Positions 35,041 to 46,782 of a stretch of 64,000 nt of DNA are shown here, in pieces. Source of the DNA: Ceratodon purpureus (lineage: Eukaryota > Streptophyta > Bryopsida > Pseudoditrichales > Ditrichaceae); NCBI GenBank assembly GCA_014871385.1, contig CM026426.1:17174183-17238182 (forward strand). Direction: 5' to 3'. The notes under the pieces are model-generated. The model had not been told where the DNA came from. It was given only the letters and a program-made list of their open reading frames with translations, and ran no database searches. Within the stretch, counting starts at the first letter, position 1. The number at the start of each line of letters is the position of its first letter. The position numbers and the translations under genes were made by a program.

Positions 35041-35581
35041 TCAACGACAAGACCTATAGTTTTTGTTGCTCTCCTCCCAACTTATTACTAAATCATCAAC
35101 ATCACCGTCTTGAATTTGCTTTTTAACAGCATCATGGCATCTAAAAAAAGATGTCTTTTGATATAATGCAATGCCAAGTTGTCTTGGATTACCAACCGTT
35201 TTGGTGCAGTGCTGGATGTCCTTTTCCTTGAACAAGATAATATCACCAACATTCGGCCCTAAAAAGAAACTGAAAAGATAAAACTTCACCACATTCCCAT
35301 GAGAATCCATCGCTCCTAAAAGAAACCATGCCACATACAAATATAAAATGAAAAAAAAAGAAAAAAAAAAGAAAAAAAATGAATAAAAGAAACATCACTT
35401 AAAGAATGACTTAAAAAAGAAGTCAATGAAAAAAAGTTTACCACTTCTTCCTGCCCAGAGGAAGAATCCGTAGCTGTAATTGTCTTTGTTCACGTAAATG
35501 TAACAATCATAGTTCTTGGTGATGGACATACCCGTGAATGGCGTAATACTAATGCAACCGATGCCGACTTCCATTTCTTCT
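35041..35581 (-). pseudogene. 3' part of host gene split by the retrotransposon
   Basis: Last exon 35315-35041 (91 residues, stop) and the distal half of the preceding exon (35581-35442, donor GTG|GTAAAC). It starts EEMEVGIGCISITPF and ends NKNYRSCR. It joins in frame to 54315-54191 once one copy of the 5-bp target duplication is counted. See the entry at 54191-55012. Confidence 0.7.
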
Positions 35582-37618
35582 TGTGAGGTGGAAATTCGCT
35601 AAACACACCCAAGCCTAATAAAATCTAGATTCGTTCCACGGGAGGGTCAAGTTCGTCTAAGTTTGGTGTATGTCTAAGGTTGAGTAGGTAGATGAAGGTT
35701 TTTAAGGGAAAATGTCTTAAGGATAACTCTTATCTTTGAGTTTGTGTGGCATTCTGCCAATTAAGTCTTAAGGTACCAACCCCAAGAAATCATACTAAGC
35801 CTTAAGCTTCAAATGATACAAGTCTACGGTCCTTGACCATTTAAGTAGACTTTATCATTGCCATCTTGGCTATGGAGTTCCTCCATATAACTTCCTTCTT
35901 TACTTCTTATCTATTCATCAAATAACTTGAATTATCAACACACAAGTTACCTCAAGCAAAGATGATACTTCAATCTCCTTTACTCCAAGCCATTCCTTCT
36001 TTAACTTAAGAAAACACACTTAAGTTAGTAAATAATGTATTCATGATACAATTGAATTAAAGCTTCTATCACAATTGAATTACATGAATGCTTTAAACAA
36101 ACATTAATTCAATATTCAATTCCTTCATCTTATTCAATTTACACCATATAAGAATTCACTCAATTCTCATTACAAATCTTTAATTCCTTCACAAATTAAG
36201 TACTTCTTGACTTCCAATTTCAACTCAAGTACTTAAGGGGGGAAGCACAATAAAGTGTACCAAAAAAGTGCTTAACTATTTCTCAATTTCAGCCCCTTCC
36301 GTAAACACTAGAGAAAGTGGGATCTACGTTATGTCGATGCAAGATTAAGTTGGGATATGGAAAGTAAACTTGATCTTCTTCGACTTCCGAAAGTTGCGGG
36401 AGGAGACATTGAGTTTACAATGGAAAACGGAGACGTCGAACTCGAGCAAAGTGAATGGCCTCATTTGGAAAAGTGAACATATCGGTTTAGGGTTTTGTCT
36501 GAAATCACTTTTAATTTTGCGGGGCCCTCCGTATGTTTAAGAGGTATTCTAAAATAGTCAATTCACATACTCATTGATTGATTTAGGGTTCCAAAAGTAT
36601 CGCAAGGATGCTTTTTAAGAGGGTCTTTTCCGCGAGACTTTTTGTCACTTTTTTTTCACCGAACATTGTTTTTAAAATTGAAAAAAACATCTTCTAAAGA
36701 CAATAGAGGGCTCCAAATGAGGAAATCAAGACTTTGGAAAAGTTCATTTTCATGATTTAGAACTAGTGGTCAAATTTAGTTTCAATTTAGGATGTTCTTT
36801 TTTTGAAGATGTGTCTAAGATACCTTATGACACCTTAGAAAGTGACTAAAATGCTCAAAAACTACACCAAAATCCTCAAAATCAGCTTTGAGCCTTCAAA
36901 AACAGCACACTTCATATTCACTTGTTAGTGGTCACATGTTGCACTTTGTGGTACACTTTATTGTGCTTCCCCCCTTAAATCACTCTTTCAACTTCCAATC
37001 TTTTTACAATTCAATAATTTGCCAACACTCTTTAAACAATTAAGGTAATTCCTTAATTCTCATGAAGTATTATTTAATTTTTAAGTAATACAATGCTAAA
37101 ACATTACTTCTCTCAAGTCAATGTTCCAAGCATTTAACTCACAACACACACATTCATCATTTTCTACACAATTCCTTGTACAATCTTTAAAGAATTCACT
37201 CATTCTTTTATTGCAAAAGACTAGCTCCAAGCTAGGACACACATAATTCACAATGTGGTGATCTCCACTTTGGAGAAGATGGTGATATACTTGAATCCTT
37301 AAGGGGTGCACCCTTTCCCAATGGGTGTGCCTTTAAGATAGCATCTATTCTTAAGGTCGTGACTCTCTATAAAGGTGCACTCCTTAACATCTCTTAGCTA
37401 GGGGTGTGCCTCTTACTACATTCACCTAACCTTTCTCCTTAAGGCTTATTCTTTAACTATTTGCTTATTCTAATGTGAACTAGGTTTCTTTTAAGACCTT
37501 TTCACATTCTAATGATTCTATCCTACTTAAAGCACTTGATTTTTTATTTTTAAAGTTTTTATTGCTCTTTTTTCTTATTTTAAAGAATTTGGGCTTAAAT
37601 CTAAAAAGTAGCTGTACA
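35582..37618 (-). repeat. 3' LTR, 2,037 bp
   Basis: Differs from the other LTR at two places found by eye (37445 C versus 54017 T; 37614 G versus 54186 C). Contains a nested TTAA-ended element at 36233-36978. Confidence 0.95.
36233..36978. mobile_element. ~746-bp TTAA-bounded DNA element nested in the 3' LTR
   Basis: A perfect 30-bp terminal inverted repeat starts TTAAGGGGGGAAGCACAATA at the left and returns as its complement at 36949-36978; imperfect pairing extends to ~44 bp. TTAA at both ends suits a piggyBac-like target duplication. No coding capacity. Confidence 0.75.
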
Positions 37619-37632
37619 TAGCCCCCTTCTTT
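37619..37632 (-). promoter_or_regulatory. Polypurine tract of the retrotransposon
   Basis: Minus strand AAAGAAGGGGGCTA directly abuts the TGTACA start of the 3' LTR. Confidence 0.8.
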
Positions 37633-39937
37633 AGCTTGAAGACGCCCTCATCGAATAAATGTCTTCAATGTTATTTGTATATCTCTTACTCCTTTTTTGA
37701 AAGATCTTTGACTTGACACTTCCATTCTTTAAAGCAGATTCCATTTTGATTTCTTTGATTGTTTCACAAATTGTCCAACTTGGTTTGAAACTTTCTTTTT
37801 GATCTCTTATTTCTTGATTGTGGTCTTGTACTTGTCTTTATTATCTTGAACATTGAATTTTGATTCATTAAAGTACAATTTTATCAACTATCAACTTAAA
37901 GACTCGACTTAACAACTCTCATCAATAAGACCTATGACCACAACTTTTCTGAATTCTTTCAACTATTTCTCAAGATTCTCTTATTCTCTCGAGAATTTTT
38001 CAATGAACTCTCATATTTATTAACTTAATTTTCTCTCTTAATTTTTTTATCATGTTTTTTGACTCTATTATGAAATCTCTCATTTTCTCTTATACTCTCA
38101 TTTTTTCTTGAAATCCTCTCTCTTTTCATTCATTTCACTCATGTTCTTCCATTTCTACTCATTTTCTCTCGAAACTTGTATCTTCTCCTAAAAACTCTTA
38201 AATGCTCATTTTTTCTCAAGACCTTCTAAACATTATTCTTTATTATTATTATTATTATTTTATTTAAGAAGTTACAAGGTGCTAATTGTTCTTCTCTCAA
38301 ACAATTTTCTTGCAAGTTTTCACTCACTCCATTATCATGTTCTCTCTTATTTTTCCCTTTCCGCATACTAAAAGTTTTGTATAGTTTTAACTGATTACTT
38401 ATCTTTCCTTTATTTTATTCACTCGGCAATTGGCTTCCTTAAACTTTACATCTTTTCTTCTTCTTTAATCAATCTTTAATTCTGGAAAGTCTAATTTCAC
38501 TATTCAGTTGAATTTCCTCTCGAAAAGGAATTAATTACTATATAAATTTGGATTTTATAATCTCTGCATTATTTATTAGACTCTTCAAATCTTATATTCA
38601 ATTCACTCTTGGTAGGAATTTTCATTCTACAGACACCCCTATCAAAACAGAATTAGGTGCTACAACTCAGCAGAGAGACAATTTGCAAGATCCTAGCCAG
38701 GCACTATTATCTTAGTGTGATTACTGTAATTGATAATTCCAAGTTTCCAGCTCGTGTTTGTCACCCAAATCTCCCTTTTCATAGCTGGTCTCACTTCTAT
38801 AACCGCGTTCAGTTCACGGTTCCGCGGAAACTTATCCCACATTGTTTGCAAAAGGATCTCAGGTTTGGTATAAATACGTTCACAATTTCTATATCCTCAG
38901 TCAAAGCCTTGGTGGCTTGGTGATCCGAGGCTTCGGGTTCGAACTGCCGTGGCAGCCCCAGGGTGCTAGTGCCGGGTTTGAATCCTCCCTCCGACACCCA
39001 CCTCACCACGCTTTCTGATGCGCACAGTTGGAGTGCTAATTTTTATTTTTTCTTTCTTTTTTCAATGGAAATTGATACACCTTTTTATAGTGGCAACACT
39101 TATATAATTGATTTGGCAATTCATGTTTTCCTAAAATTTCTTCACAAACAGCTTTCTACGTGTTAACATTATCATAAGAGCTGAATTCCTCTTAAAATTT
39201 CAAACTGTTGTACTTCCGTTTTCTCATCTTCCATCAGCTTAGCTCAACTTTTCTTTATTTCTCTAATTTTCTTTGAAAGGGTATCAACCACTATACAAGT
39301 TTTTTCAAATTCCACTGTTCTGTGAGAGACTTTGATTATACTCTTCAGGTTTTTAACTAATTATTCTCGGCAAACTACGTGAACAGATATATCTGATTAT
39401 CCTCTTAGACTAATTGGCTCAGCAGGACATAGCTAGACATGTACAACGTATTCACAACTCGGAATCCTTAACCACTTCGACTCTTCTTAAATTCTCGTTC
39501 TGCTTTTGTTAATTCACAATTCCTTTCTATCAAATTTCTACAAACAACGGATCCATCAAATGAGCATCACAATATCTTCTCAACACATGGTTTCACCTGC
39601 TATCTGTAATCCAATTCTGGAACGTATGATATCAAACTTAAAAACATATTGATATTCCTGTTGATGGTATCTGATCATCAACCATACAAACTTCAAAACA
39701 TAACCATCATTTACAGATGATACTTCTTAGTTTTCAAAGGTCTGCTCAAGTTCCGAGCCTTAGATCATCCGAGTCTTTACAACTTCTCAACACCATAACT
39801 GTTCAACCGTAGCTTTTCACTCAAAAACTACTTCAACTTCCACACGTTGCGTTATCACAGAGTTAAGGTCTCAAACTACGAACAACCTCACTCTCCAAGT
39901 TCTTACTTTTGCCCAGCTCTTTAGATCTTCAAATCTG
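37633..39937. other. Retrotransposon 3' non-coding region
   Basis: AT- and pyrimidine-rich. Apart from an inserted SINE at 38900-39038 I see no gene. Confidence 0.6.
38900..39038 (+). mobile_element. tRNA-derived SINE, copy 6, inside the retrotransposon
   Basis: Same SINE as at 11-16 kb: GTCAAAGCCTTGGTGGCTTG start and GTTGGAGTGC end, with GGGTTTGAATCC (one change) as B box. Here the 50-bp leader seen in other copies is absent, supporting GTCAAAGCC as the true 5' end. Confidence 0.75.
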
Positions 39938-42900
39938 TTACCTTCTCTTGATTTCTAGTCTCGGCTTGCGATGCTTGAACTCGTCCTCTGAGGACAATTC
40001 ATAATTCACCTGTTGCATCTCCAGATGGTCTAAGTTTCGACTAACATCCTCATCGTGGGTGAGTAAATAAGTATCATGAGTCTTCTGATAGTTCAACCAG
40101 AACTCAATCTGCTCCTGTCGGGTAGGTGAAAACTCCAAAGTGAACACAGAACTTGGTCCATTCTGAAAGTTAGTAACAGCCATACATTCTATCATACGAA
40201 TCCACCAAGCAGGCTTTTGTTGTAGCTTCATCCACAGATAAAATTCAGGCTTAGTCTCATTGTAGCGATTGACGTTGATCACCAGTTTAAACATGTTGCA
40301 AACATATGCAAGGAAGTTGCAAAATACCGCAGCTCGGAAACAGACAGGGTCTGTGTGCATCCGATGAAGCTCGAAAAGTTGCGATACGCCTCTGCACATT
40401 CCTGATAAGTGCTGAAATACCCGGGAATGATGGGCCAATTGTACTGAAGAGAGTCGATCTTTGCCCACGGTGCCCACTTGTATCTTCGGGGACCTCTCAC
40501 AGGACACATGCGGATGTGAAGCCACGGCAAGAGGAATTACCGGCGACCAGGTTTGAGATATCTTGGAATATACCTTGTCCCATTGCCTCCACTGTTTTCG
40601 CGACATGCCACAGTCTTCTAACAACCATTCGATAGCTCTCCAAGTAGGAAATGGAATTTCATCCTTGGTATCAAACATCTGATCATAATTTCCTATAAAC
40701 CTTTGCTTCAGAATCGAACCTGTCACTGGTGTCGAAGTCGTCATCCAGGTCGGTGATCGAAAATCGTCTGGAGGAAGAGGTAGGTGCACTTGCACACTAA
40801 ATTCCTCTATGTCGAGCACTTTTTTCCCAAGAGCTTCCATTGACTTGGCAATTCTCTGCTGAGCTCGAATCTTACCATAGATGTAGTGTGATGTTGTAAG
40901 CTCTCCTCGCTGAGCCACATCCTCCCGACTTCGAGTGTTAGTCAAAGTTTCCAAGAACTCGTGCTCTAATTGTAATTTTTGTTTTAGATTCTCTAGCACC
41001 TGCCCCCACTGTGATAGAGTCTCATAGGACAGGGGAAGCTTCGTGTCGACTTTGTACTGCTCCGTAGCTCGCACATAGCGGTAGGGCTCGGTAGCTAAGT
41101 CTAACTGTCTTTTATATCCCAGCTCGATCTCCAGTTGAAAATAGTACATGAGCACTCTTGCTCCAATATCCCCGATAGGAATCAACAACTTAGAACTTGT
41201 AGCCAAAACCACCTCCCCCCGAGCTATCATCTCACATAGCAGATTCTGCATATTGTGATATATCTCGGCATTGAGCCATAGCTTATCAAAGTCTTCGTCA
41301 CTCAATGTAGCTCCTCTGGTCAGATTAGTAATTCTGTAGAAAGTATCACGCTGAAGCTCATAGCTTCGGAACAAGGAAAAAGAAGGTGGAGCATTCAGCT
41401 CTTGCCACCATAGAGTCTCTTGCAAGTATAGCTTATGTCCTTGCTCAGCTACAATCTGATTTTGTAATTTTGCATTCTGCTCCGTCAAGGTCTGAACTGT
41501 CTGTTCTAGTTTCGGTACAGTAGACGGATCAGAGTGCAGAATCAAACATGGAATAGGTCGACTGCTCTTGACTTCGTGAAGCTCTCTCGCATGGTGCTGA
41601 TTCTTGGCTGCCATTTCTTTTGCTAATTTTTCACTCTTCTCTTTCTCATGCTTCAAAGCTTCTCCCTGATCTTTCAATTGCTGTCTTGCAATATTCAGCT
41701 CTCGGGCCAGTTTACTTGCCTGTGGTTCGCAAGCCTGGTGTTTAGTTACCAATTCTTCATGTTTCGTCTTCCATTGGTCTCGGTTGCTGGTGATATTCTT
41801 AAGTTCAGTCTGCATAGCAATTCTCTCTAGCTCGAACTTCTTCTCCATCTCATCTTTAGCTCGCAGTATCTCCTCATTATTTGATTGATACTGCAGCACC
41901 AAGTCCTCCTTCTGAGTCACCAACAACTCCAAACCTTCTTTCTCCTTCTCCTGCTTGTGAGTCTGCTCCTGCTGCTCAGGTAACTGCGTCGTTGAAGGAG
42001 ATTTAGACCTTGACTGGTTCGGTTCAGTTCCTGATCGGCTCTTGACAGACTCCTCATGGGCAGTTGATGGCAACGCTAAAATTAATGCTGATGTGCTCTC
42101 CTTCGCCACCTGCTGCTGCGGTATCATAATGGTCTGCTTCTTTTCTTGAGCTCCTACCGGTTCAACCTTACGAATGATCGACTTTTTCTTCAACAGCGGC
42201 TCCTCGTTCCTACTCGAAATTGGCTCGGGAGTGACTACTACTCGTGTCCACAGATTGTCAGGGGATTTATTATCCATCACCTCCATCCCCTCGTCCAGGT
42301 CACATTCTTCTTGGGAGGAACTTACGTATCTTCGTTTACTGCCACGTGATGAATCTCCCTTCTTCTCAGTGCTTCTCGAAGTCCGCTTCTCCAAGTCGGG
42401 GCAGAATGCCGAAAGGTAAGTGGTGCTATAGAAGAATAATTTATTTCTCGTAGCCTTCCCTGCAATCTTCTGCCTGATCTGGTTGTACATGGTTTTACTC
42501 CAATTAATCCTCTATCCATACCAGCTTCTGTAGGCTGCAGCCAAACCTCCTTTTTTGATGACATCTACCCCTTCCGGAGCCATCAACATTCGCACGTTAA
42601 TGAAGGATAACCATTCTCTCCAATTTTTCTTTGCTTTGTTAATTGAATATCCTCCCTCAACCTGTGCTGCAACTGGTTTGTCAAAAACTTCAAGCAGTTC
42701 TTGTTTGCTTAGGGTGTGGACGTTGAGCAATGTTGGTCCAACGGTTGGGAGCAAACAAGCTTCTGCCACTGTGTTAGAGTCGAAGGTAACCATCTTTCCC
42801 TCTATCTCAAACTCCTCCTGAGTTCCTCGGCATGATCCCAGCAAATAAGCCAAGACTTTCTCGGAGTCTGCACACGGCCACTCCTTGCAAATGAAACGCC

Positions 42901-43117
42901 ACAATCCAGCCTTCTCCAACAATACTTGATTCGAATCTACCACCTCAGTGGGAGCAATCATCAGAGGTGAAGGCTCTATAATAAAATCAGTCTTCTTTTT
43001 CTTGAGTACCATCGTATCTCCTTTTCCTGTGCACAGTAGGTTAGTTTCCAAATCGGAACTTGTTTTGGTCTCCCTTCTTTTCGAAATAGTCCATTTACTC
43101 ATACTGTTCTTTCTCAA
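39938..43117 (-). CDS. Extra 3' reading frame of the retrotransposon (~1,059 codons, one in-frame TAG)
   Basis: ATG at 43117 opens 201 codons to a TAG at 42514-42512. The same frame continues through ATG 42490 for a further 850 codons to 39938. Residues 1-200 form a compact globular-looking region (WRFICKEWPCADSEK, GGLAAAYRSWYG). Then come a basic S/P/Q-rich linker, a long heptad-rich coiled coil (about minus-strand positions 41980-41430), and a large C-terminal region rich in W, Y and L ending in a charged tail. No reverse-transcriptase, envelope-like or membrane features are visible. Extra 3' frames are known in Athila/Tat elements, but I do not recognise this family. The TAG may be a mutation, or the two parts may be separate proteins. 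Confidence 0.6.
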
Positions 43118-44327
43118 TCCTTACAGGGAGTTCCTTCTTTGGTCCTTTTACTCACTTTTCTCAATGGTAATCAGCAACCAACTCGATACTTCTCATTAAA
43201 AAATAGCAAGAACAATATTCCAAACTACTCAAAACATTCTGTCCACTGTTCTTTCTTAGGGTTTCAAGAGATACTATCTCTCTTTACTCACTCAATCAGC
43301 AACAACAGTCTCTTCCTTCTGTTCTTAAACTATCTCTCTTATCAAGAACTTAATTTCACCAAAGCAAAAACAAATGTACAGTTCTTCTCACCACTGATAC
43401 AGCAGATGCGATGCAGGGTATATGCAAGAAGGGATAAGAGAAATCAGCTGACTTTGCCTGTACACAAATTTCAACGTTGATCAGCTCAGCTATTCACAAA
43501 AAGTAATGTAACCCTAAAGCTATACATCTCGAAAAAATCCAAGTTTCAATGTATATCTCAGCTAAACACTCTCACATCTCTCGGCAGTTGGTTCTCTTTC
43601 GCACCCTAAACGATCTGCACAAACCCTATCAAATTATTCTATAACACAATTTCTCAACCCGTTTAGTAACATAACACAATGCTTAGACAGTATTTCGACT
43701 ATCGTACTTACCCACTTGGTTCGCAGCTTGAAGTAACAAAGTCTCTCGTTACTCCACCGTTTCTTACAAATCGATCACCCTTGTGCACACAAGTAACACT
43801 CAGCTTCTTCCCCTTCTGTTCAGCTCTTCATACCTACAGCTCCCTCACGTACTGGATCAACTCAATCCACAAATTCTTTGCTGAGCTAATATCGACTACT
43901 TGCTTCTTACTCAGACTCCCTTAGGGTTTTCTCGCAGAGTTCCAAAAATTCCGCACTCTTAAAATCAGCTCGAGACTTCTTGAGCAAGAAGATGCAGTCT
44001 GTTGCAATTGCTGCAACGTTCTTCCTCGACTCATCATTACGTAGTGACTAGTGGCTGCATGGACACGAGTCCAAAATCCGAGCCTAGTCTTGAAGCAGCC
44101 TTACTAAGTCACTGTTTACTTACTTTGTGATTTTGTCTTCCTAATTGTATTCCATTACAAGGTGGTTCTTTACTACTCGTAATTCTATTTGAAGCAAATC
44201 TTAACTGGTTTATAACTAAAGTTTCTTCACGGTTTTTACTAAAAAATTAAAATTTGATGATTTCCAATTACTTTGAAATAGTTCAATTTTTTAATAAGAT
44301 TAAGAAGGGTATATATAACTATACATC
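43118..44327. other. Spacer between pol and the extra reading frame
   Basis: No coding frame on the element's sense strand. It may contain a promoter or splice acceptor for the extra frame; nothing specific can be identified. Confidence 0.5.
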
Positions 44328-44346
44328 TCTGCCCCCCTCTTTAAAA
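44328..44346 (-). promoter_or_regulatory. Second (internal) polypurine tract
   Basis: Minus strand TTTTAAAGAGGGGGGCAGAG, just after the integrase stop region, resembles the terminal tract. Both are preceded by GAGGGCG and followed within a few bases by TGTA. Confidence 0.5.
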
Positions 44347-44358
44347 CCTAACTCGCCC

Positions 44359-45777
44359 TCAAGTTAGATATTTTTTAAGACGATAACCATTATATCGAGT
44401 ATTATGTATATTACCTTCAAAATCTTGAATTTCAATTGAACCATTGGGGTAAGCATTCAAAACTCGATATGGTCCAAACCATCTCATTTTGAACCTACCG
44501 GGAAATTTTTGAAAGCGACTATCGTACAACAATACATAATCATTCCGTTTGAATTCCTTTGGTTGCAACTTATTGTCATAGTAAGTTTTACGATGTCGTT
44601 GAATGGCTTCCATATTAAGATATGCTTGACCTCGAACTTCATCTAATCTTTCTAACATATCATAACGAGCTCGTAAGGAATCCACATCTCCTAAACGCTC
44701 CAAAATAGCCACTCTTAAAGAAGGTAATTCAACCTCTATGGGTAGCATTGCTTCTAACCCATAAACAAGTTGAAAGGGAGTTGCCTTAGTTGTAGTTTTA
44801 ACGGTACATCGATATGCCCATAATGCATTGTTTAGCTCGTAATCCCAATTTGAGGGATTTCCTGCTAACGTTTTGGTAATAATTTTACAAAGAATTCCAT
44901 TTGTTTTCTCAGTTTGGCCATTTGCCCTAGGATGATAGGGTGTAGATTTCCGGTGTTTTATAAAGTAATCTTTCAACATTTTTTCTATAGTTTCATTTAT
45001 GAAATGAGTACCTCTATCACTTACTATTTCCTTATGACATCCAAATCTAGTAATGATATTCTCATAAATGAATTTAGCAACTGTCTGTGCATCATCTCTT
45101 TTAGTTGCTACTGCTTCAACCCATTTTGTAACATACTCTGTAGCAACCAAAATATATCGTTTTTGTCCCTGACGACTCGGTGGTTTAATTGGTCCCACAA
45201 AGTCAATTCCCCACTTTTCAAAAGGGATTTGGGCTAATATTGGAGTTAAGGGCATAGCCTTACTTGGGGTAGGTTTTCCTACTCTCTGACACGGGTCACA
45301 TTTCCTAACATAAAGGGTAGCATCAGAAAAGAGAGTAGGCCACCAGTAGCCAGTTCTTAAGGCTTTTTGAGCTGTGGCCCATCCCGCAAAGTGCCCTCCA
45401 CATACTTCATCGTGACATCCTTTTAAAACCATCGGTACTTCACTAGGATTTACACATCTTCTTAAGACATCATCATGCCCCCGTTTATAAAGAACGCCCC
45501 CAATCATAGTAAAAGGTTGTGCTCTATGAGCTAGCATAGTTTTTTCCTTTGGAGTGTAATTAGGAGGAAAAGTTCTTTTGGTTAAGTAATAAATGATGTC
45601 GGCATATTCCGCCGGAATTATGTCCATAACATCAACTCCATCCTTAATGCTAAAGATATGTGCATCTGGGAAACTGTCATCTACAGATTCAGGGTTTATA
45701 GTGTCATTGATACGAGAGAGAAAGTCAGCATTTTGATGGCTTTTGCCAGGTCTTACATTCACAGTAAAATCAAATTC
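44359..45777 (-). CDS. Retrotransposon integrase
   Basis: Begins directly after an in-frame TAA (45780-45778) that separates it from the RNase H part; the five codons after the stop are in the same frame. The zinc-binding HHCC region ends CDPCQRVG. The catalytic core shows D in WGIDFVGP, D in VSDRGTHF and E in NGQTEKTNG. The C terminus has a GPY/F-type motif (RWFGPYRVL), with no chromodomain. It inserts cDNA into host DNA; the 5-bp target duplication here is its product. Confidence 0.9.
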   Translation of the reverse strand, partial: EFDFTVNVRPGKSHQNADFLSRINDTINPESVDDSFPDAHIFSIKDGVDVMDIIPAEYADIIYYLTKRTFPPNYTPKEKTMLAHRAQPFTMIGGVLYKRGHDDVLRRCVNPSEVPMVLKGCHDEVCGGHFAGWATAQKALRTGYWWPTLFSDATLYVRKCDPCQRVGKPTPSKAMPLTPILAQIPFEKWGIDFVGPIKPPSRQGQKRYILVATEYVTKWVEAVATKRDDAQTVAKFIYENIITRFGCHKEIVSDRGTHFINETIEKMLKDYFIKHRKSTPYHPRANGQTEKTNGILCKIITKTLAGNPSNWDYELNNALWAYRCTVKTTTKATPFQLVYGLEAMLPIEVELPSLRVAILERLGDVDSLRARYDMLERLDEVRGQAYLNMEAIQRHRKTYYDNKLQPKEFKRNDYVLLYDSRFQKFPGRFKMRWFGPYRVLNAYPNGSIEIQDFEGNIHNTRYNGYRLKKYLT

Positions 45778-46782
45778 TTATAGTAATAAGACCCATCTGG
45801 CTACCCTCCCACTAAGTTGGGGTTTATTGATCATATACTTTAAAGCATCATGATCAATATGAAAGGTAAACTTATACCCCAACAAATAATGTCTAAATTT
45901 TTGGACAGAAAATATCATGCCCAATCCTTCCCTTTCTGTAACTGAATAATTCCTTTCAAGGGCACTCAATTGACGACTTGCAAAATAAATAGGTCTATCA
46001 TGACCTTTGCTATTCTTTTGGCTTAAGACACTACCAATAGCCACATTTGAAGCATCAACATACACTTCAAATGGTTTGTCCCAATTTGGGGGGATTAAAA
46101 TAGGTGCTTTACTTAAGCGTCTTTTTAACTTGTTAAAGGCTTTGGTACATTCATCAGTCCATATACCCGCAGTATCGGTTTGTTTGGTTAATAATGTTAA
46201 AGGTGCAGCTATAAAGGGAAAATTATAGATAAACCTCCTATAATATCCAACAGCACCTAAGAATGCTTTTAAAGCAGTCAAATGTTCAGGTATTCCTATA
46301 CTGAGTATAACTGCCACTTTATCAGGATCTACTGAAATGCCATCCTTAGAAACTACATGACCTAAAAGTTTCCCACAGACAGTAGCAAATTCAGACTTCG
46401 CTGCGTTAATAGAAATTCCATATTTCCGACATTGTCTAAAACATTGCTTTAAGGAGTTAGGGTGATCTTTCTTAGACCCAAAGACACAAAAATCATCTAA
46501 AAAGATCTCCATAAATTTTCTTAAGTATTTAGTAAAGGCTCTTGTCATTACTCTTTGGAATGTTGCGGGGGCATTGCATAATCCGAAGGGCATAACATTA
46601 TATGCAAAGGTTCCCCAGTCCGTGGTAAAAGTAGTTAGAGGTCTATCTTCAGGTACAATTTGCACTTGGTTATAACCAGAAAACCCATCTAAAAAAGAAT
46701 AACACTCATGGCCAGCTACCCCATTTAGAACTGCATCTGAAAAGGGTAGAGGGAAAAAATCCTTTTTAGTGGCACTATTCAA
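45778..46782 (-). CDS. Retrotransposon reverse transcriptase (3' part) and RNase H
   Basis: Contains YSFLDGFSGYNQV, FGLCNAPATFQRVM and the active site IFLDDFCVFG. RNase H follows, with EVYVDASNVAIG and FTFHIDHDAL. A one-base frameshift near 46785 separates it from the upstream RT segment (…RICQDFRSL, stop), and a TAA interrupts it after WVLLL. Confidence 0.9.
   Translation of the reverse strand: MNSATKKDFFPLPFSDAVLNGVAGHECYSFLDGFSGYNQVQIVPEDRPLTTFTTDWGTFAYNVMPFGLCNAPATFQRVMTRAFTKYLRKFMEIFLDDFCVFGSKKDHPNSLKQCFRQCRKYGISINAAKSEFATVCGKLLGHVVSKDGISVDPDKVAVILSIGIPEHLTALKAFLGAVGYYRRFIYNFPFIAAPLTLLTKQTDTAGIWTDECTKAFNKLKRRLSKAPILIPPNWDKPFEVYVDASNVAIGSVLSQKNSKGHDRPIYFASRQLSALERNYSVTEREGLGMIFSVQKFRHYLLGYKFTFHIDHDALKYMINKPQLSGRVARWVLLL

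Noticed and set aside
37096..37311. 71-codon frame in the LTR (also 53668-53883)
   Set aside because: Identical only because the LTRs are identical; no domain and antisense-like composition. Not supported as a gene.
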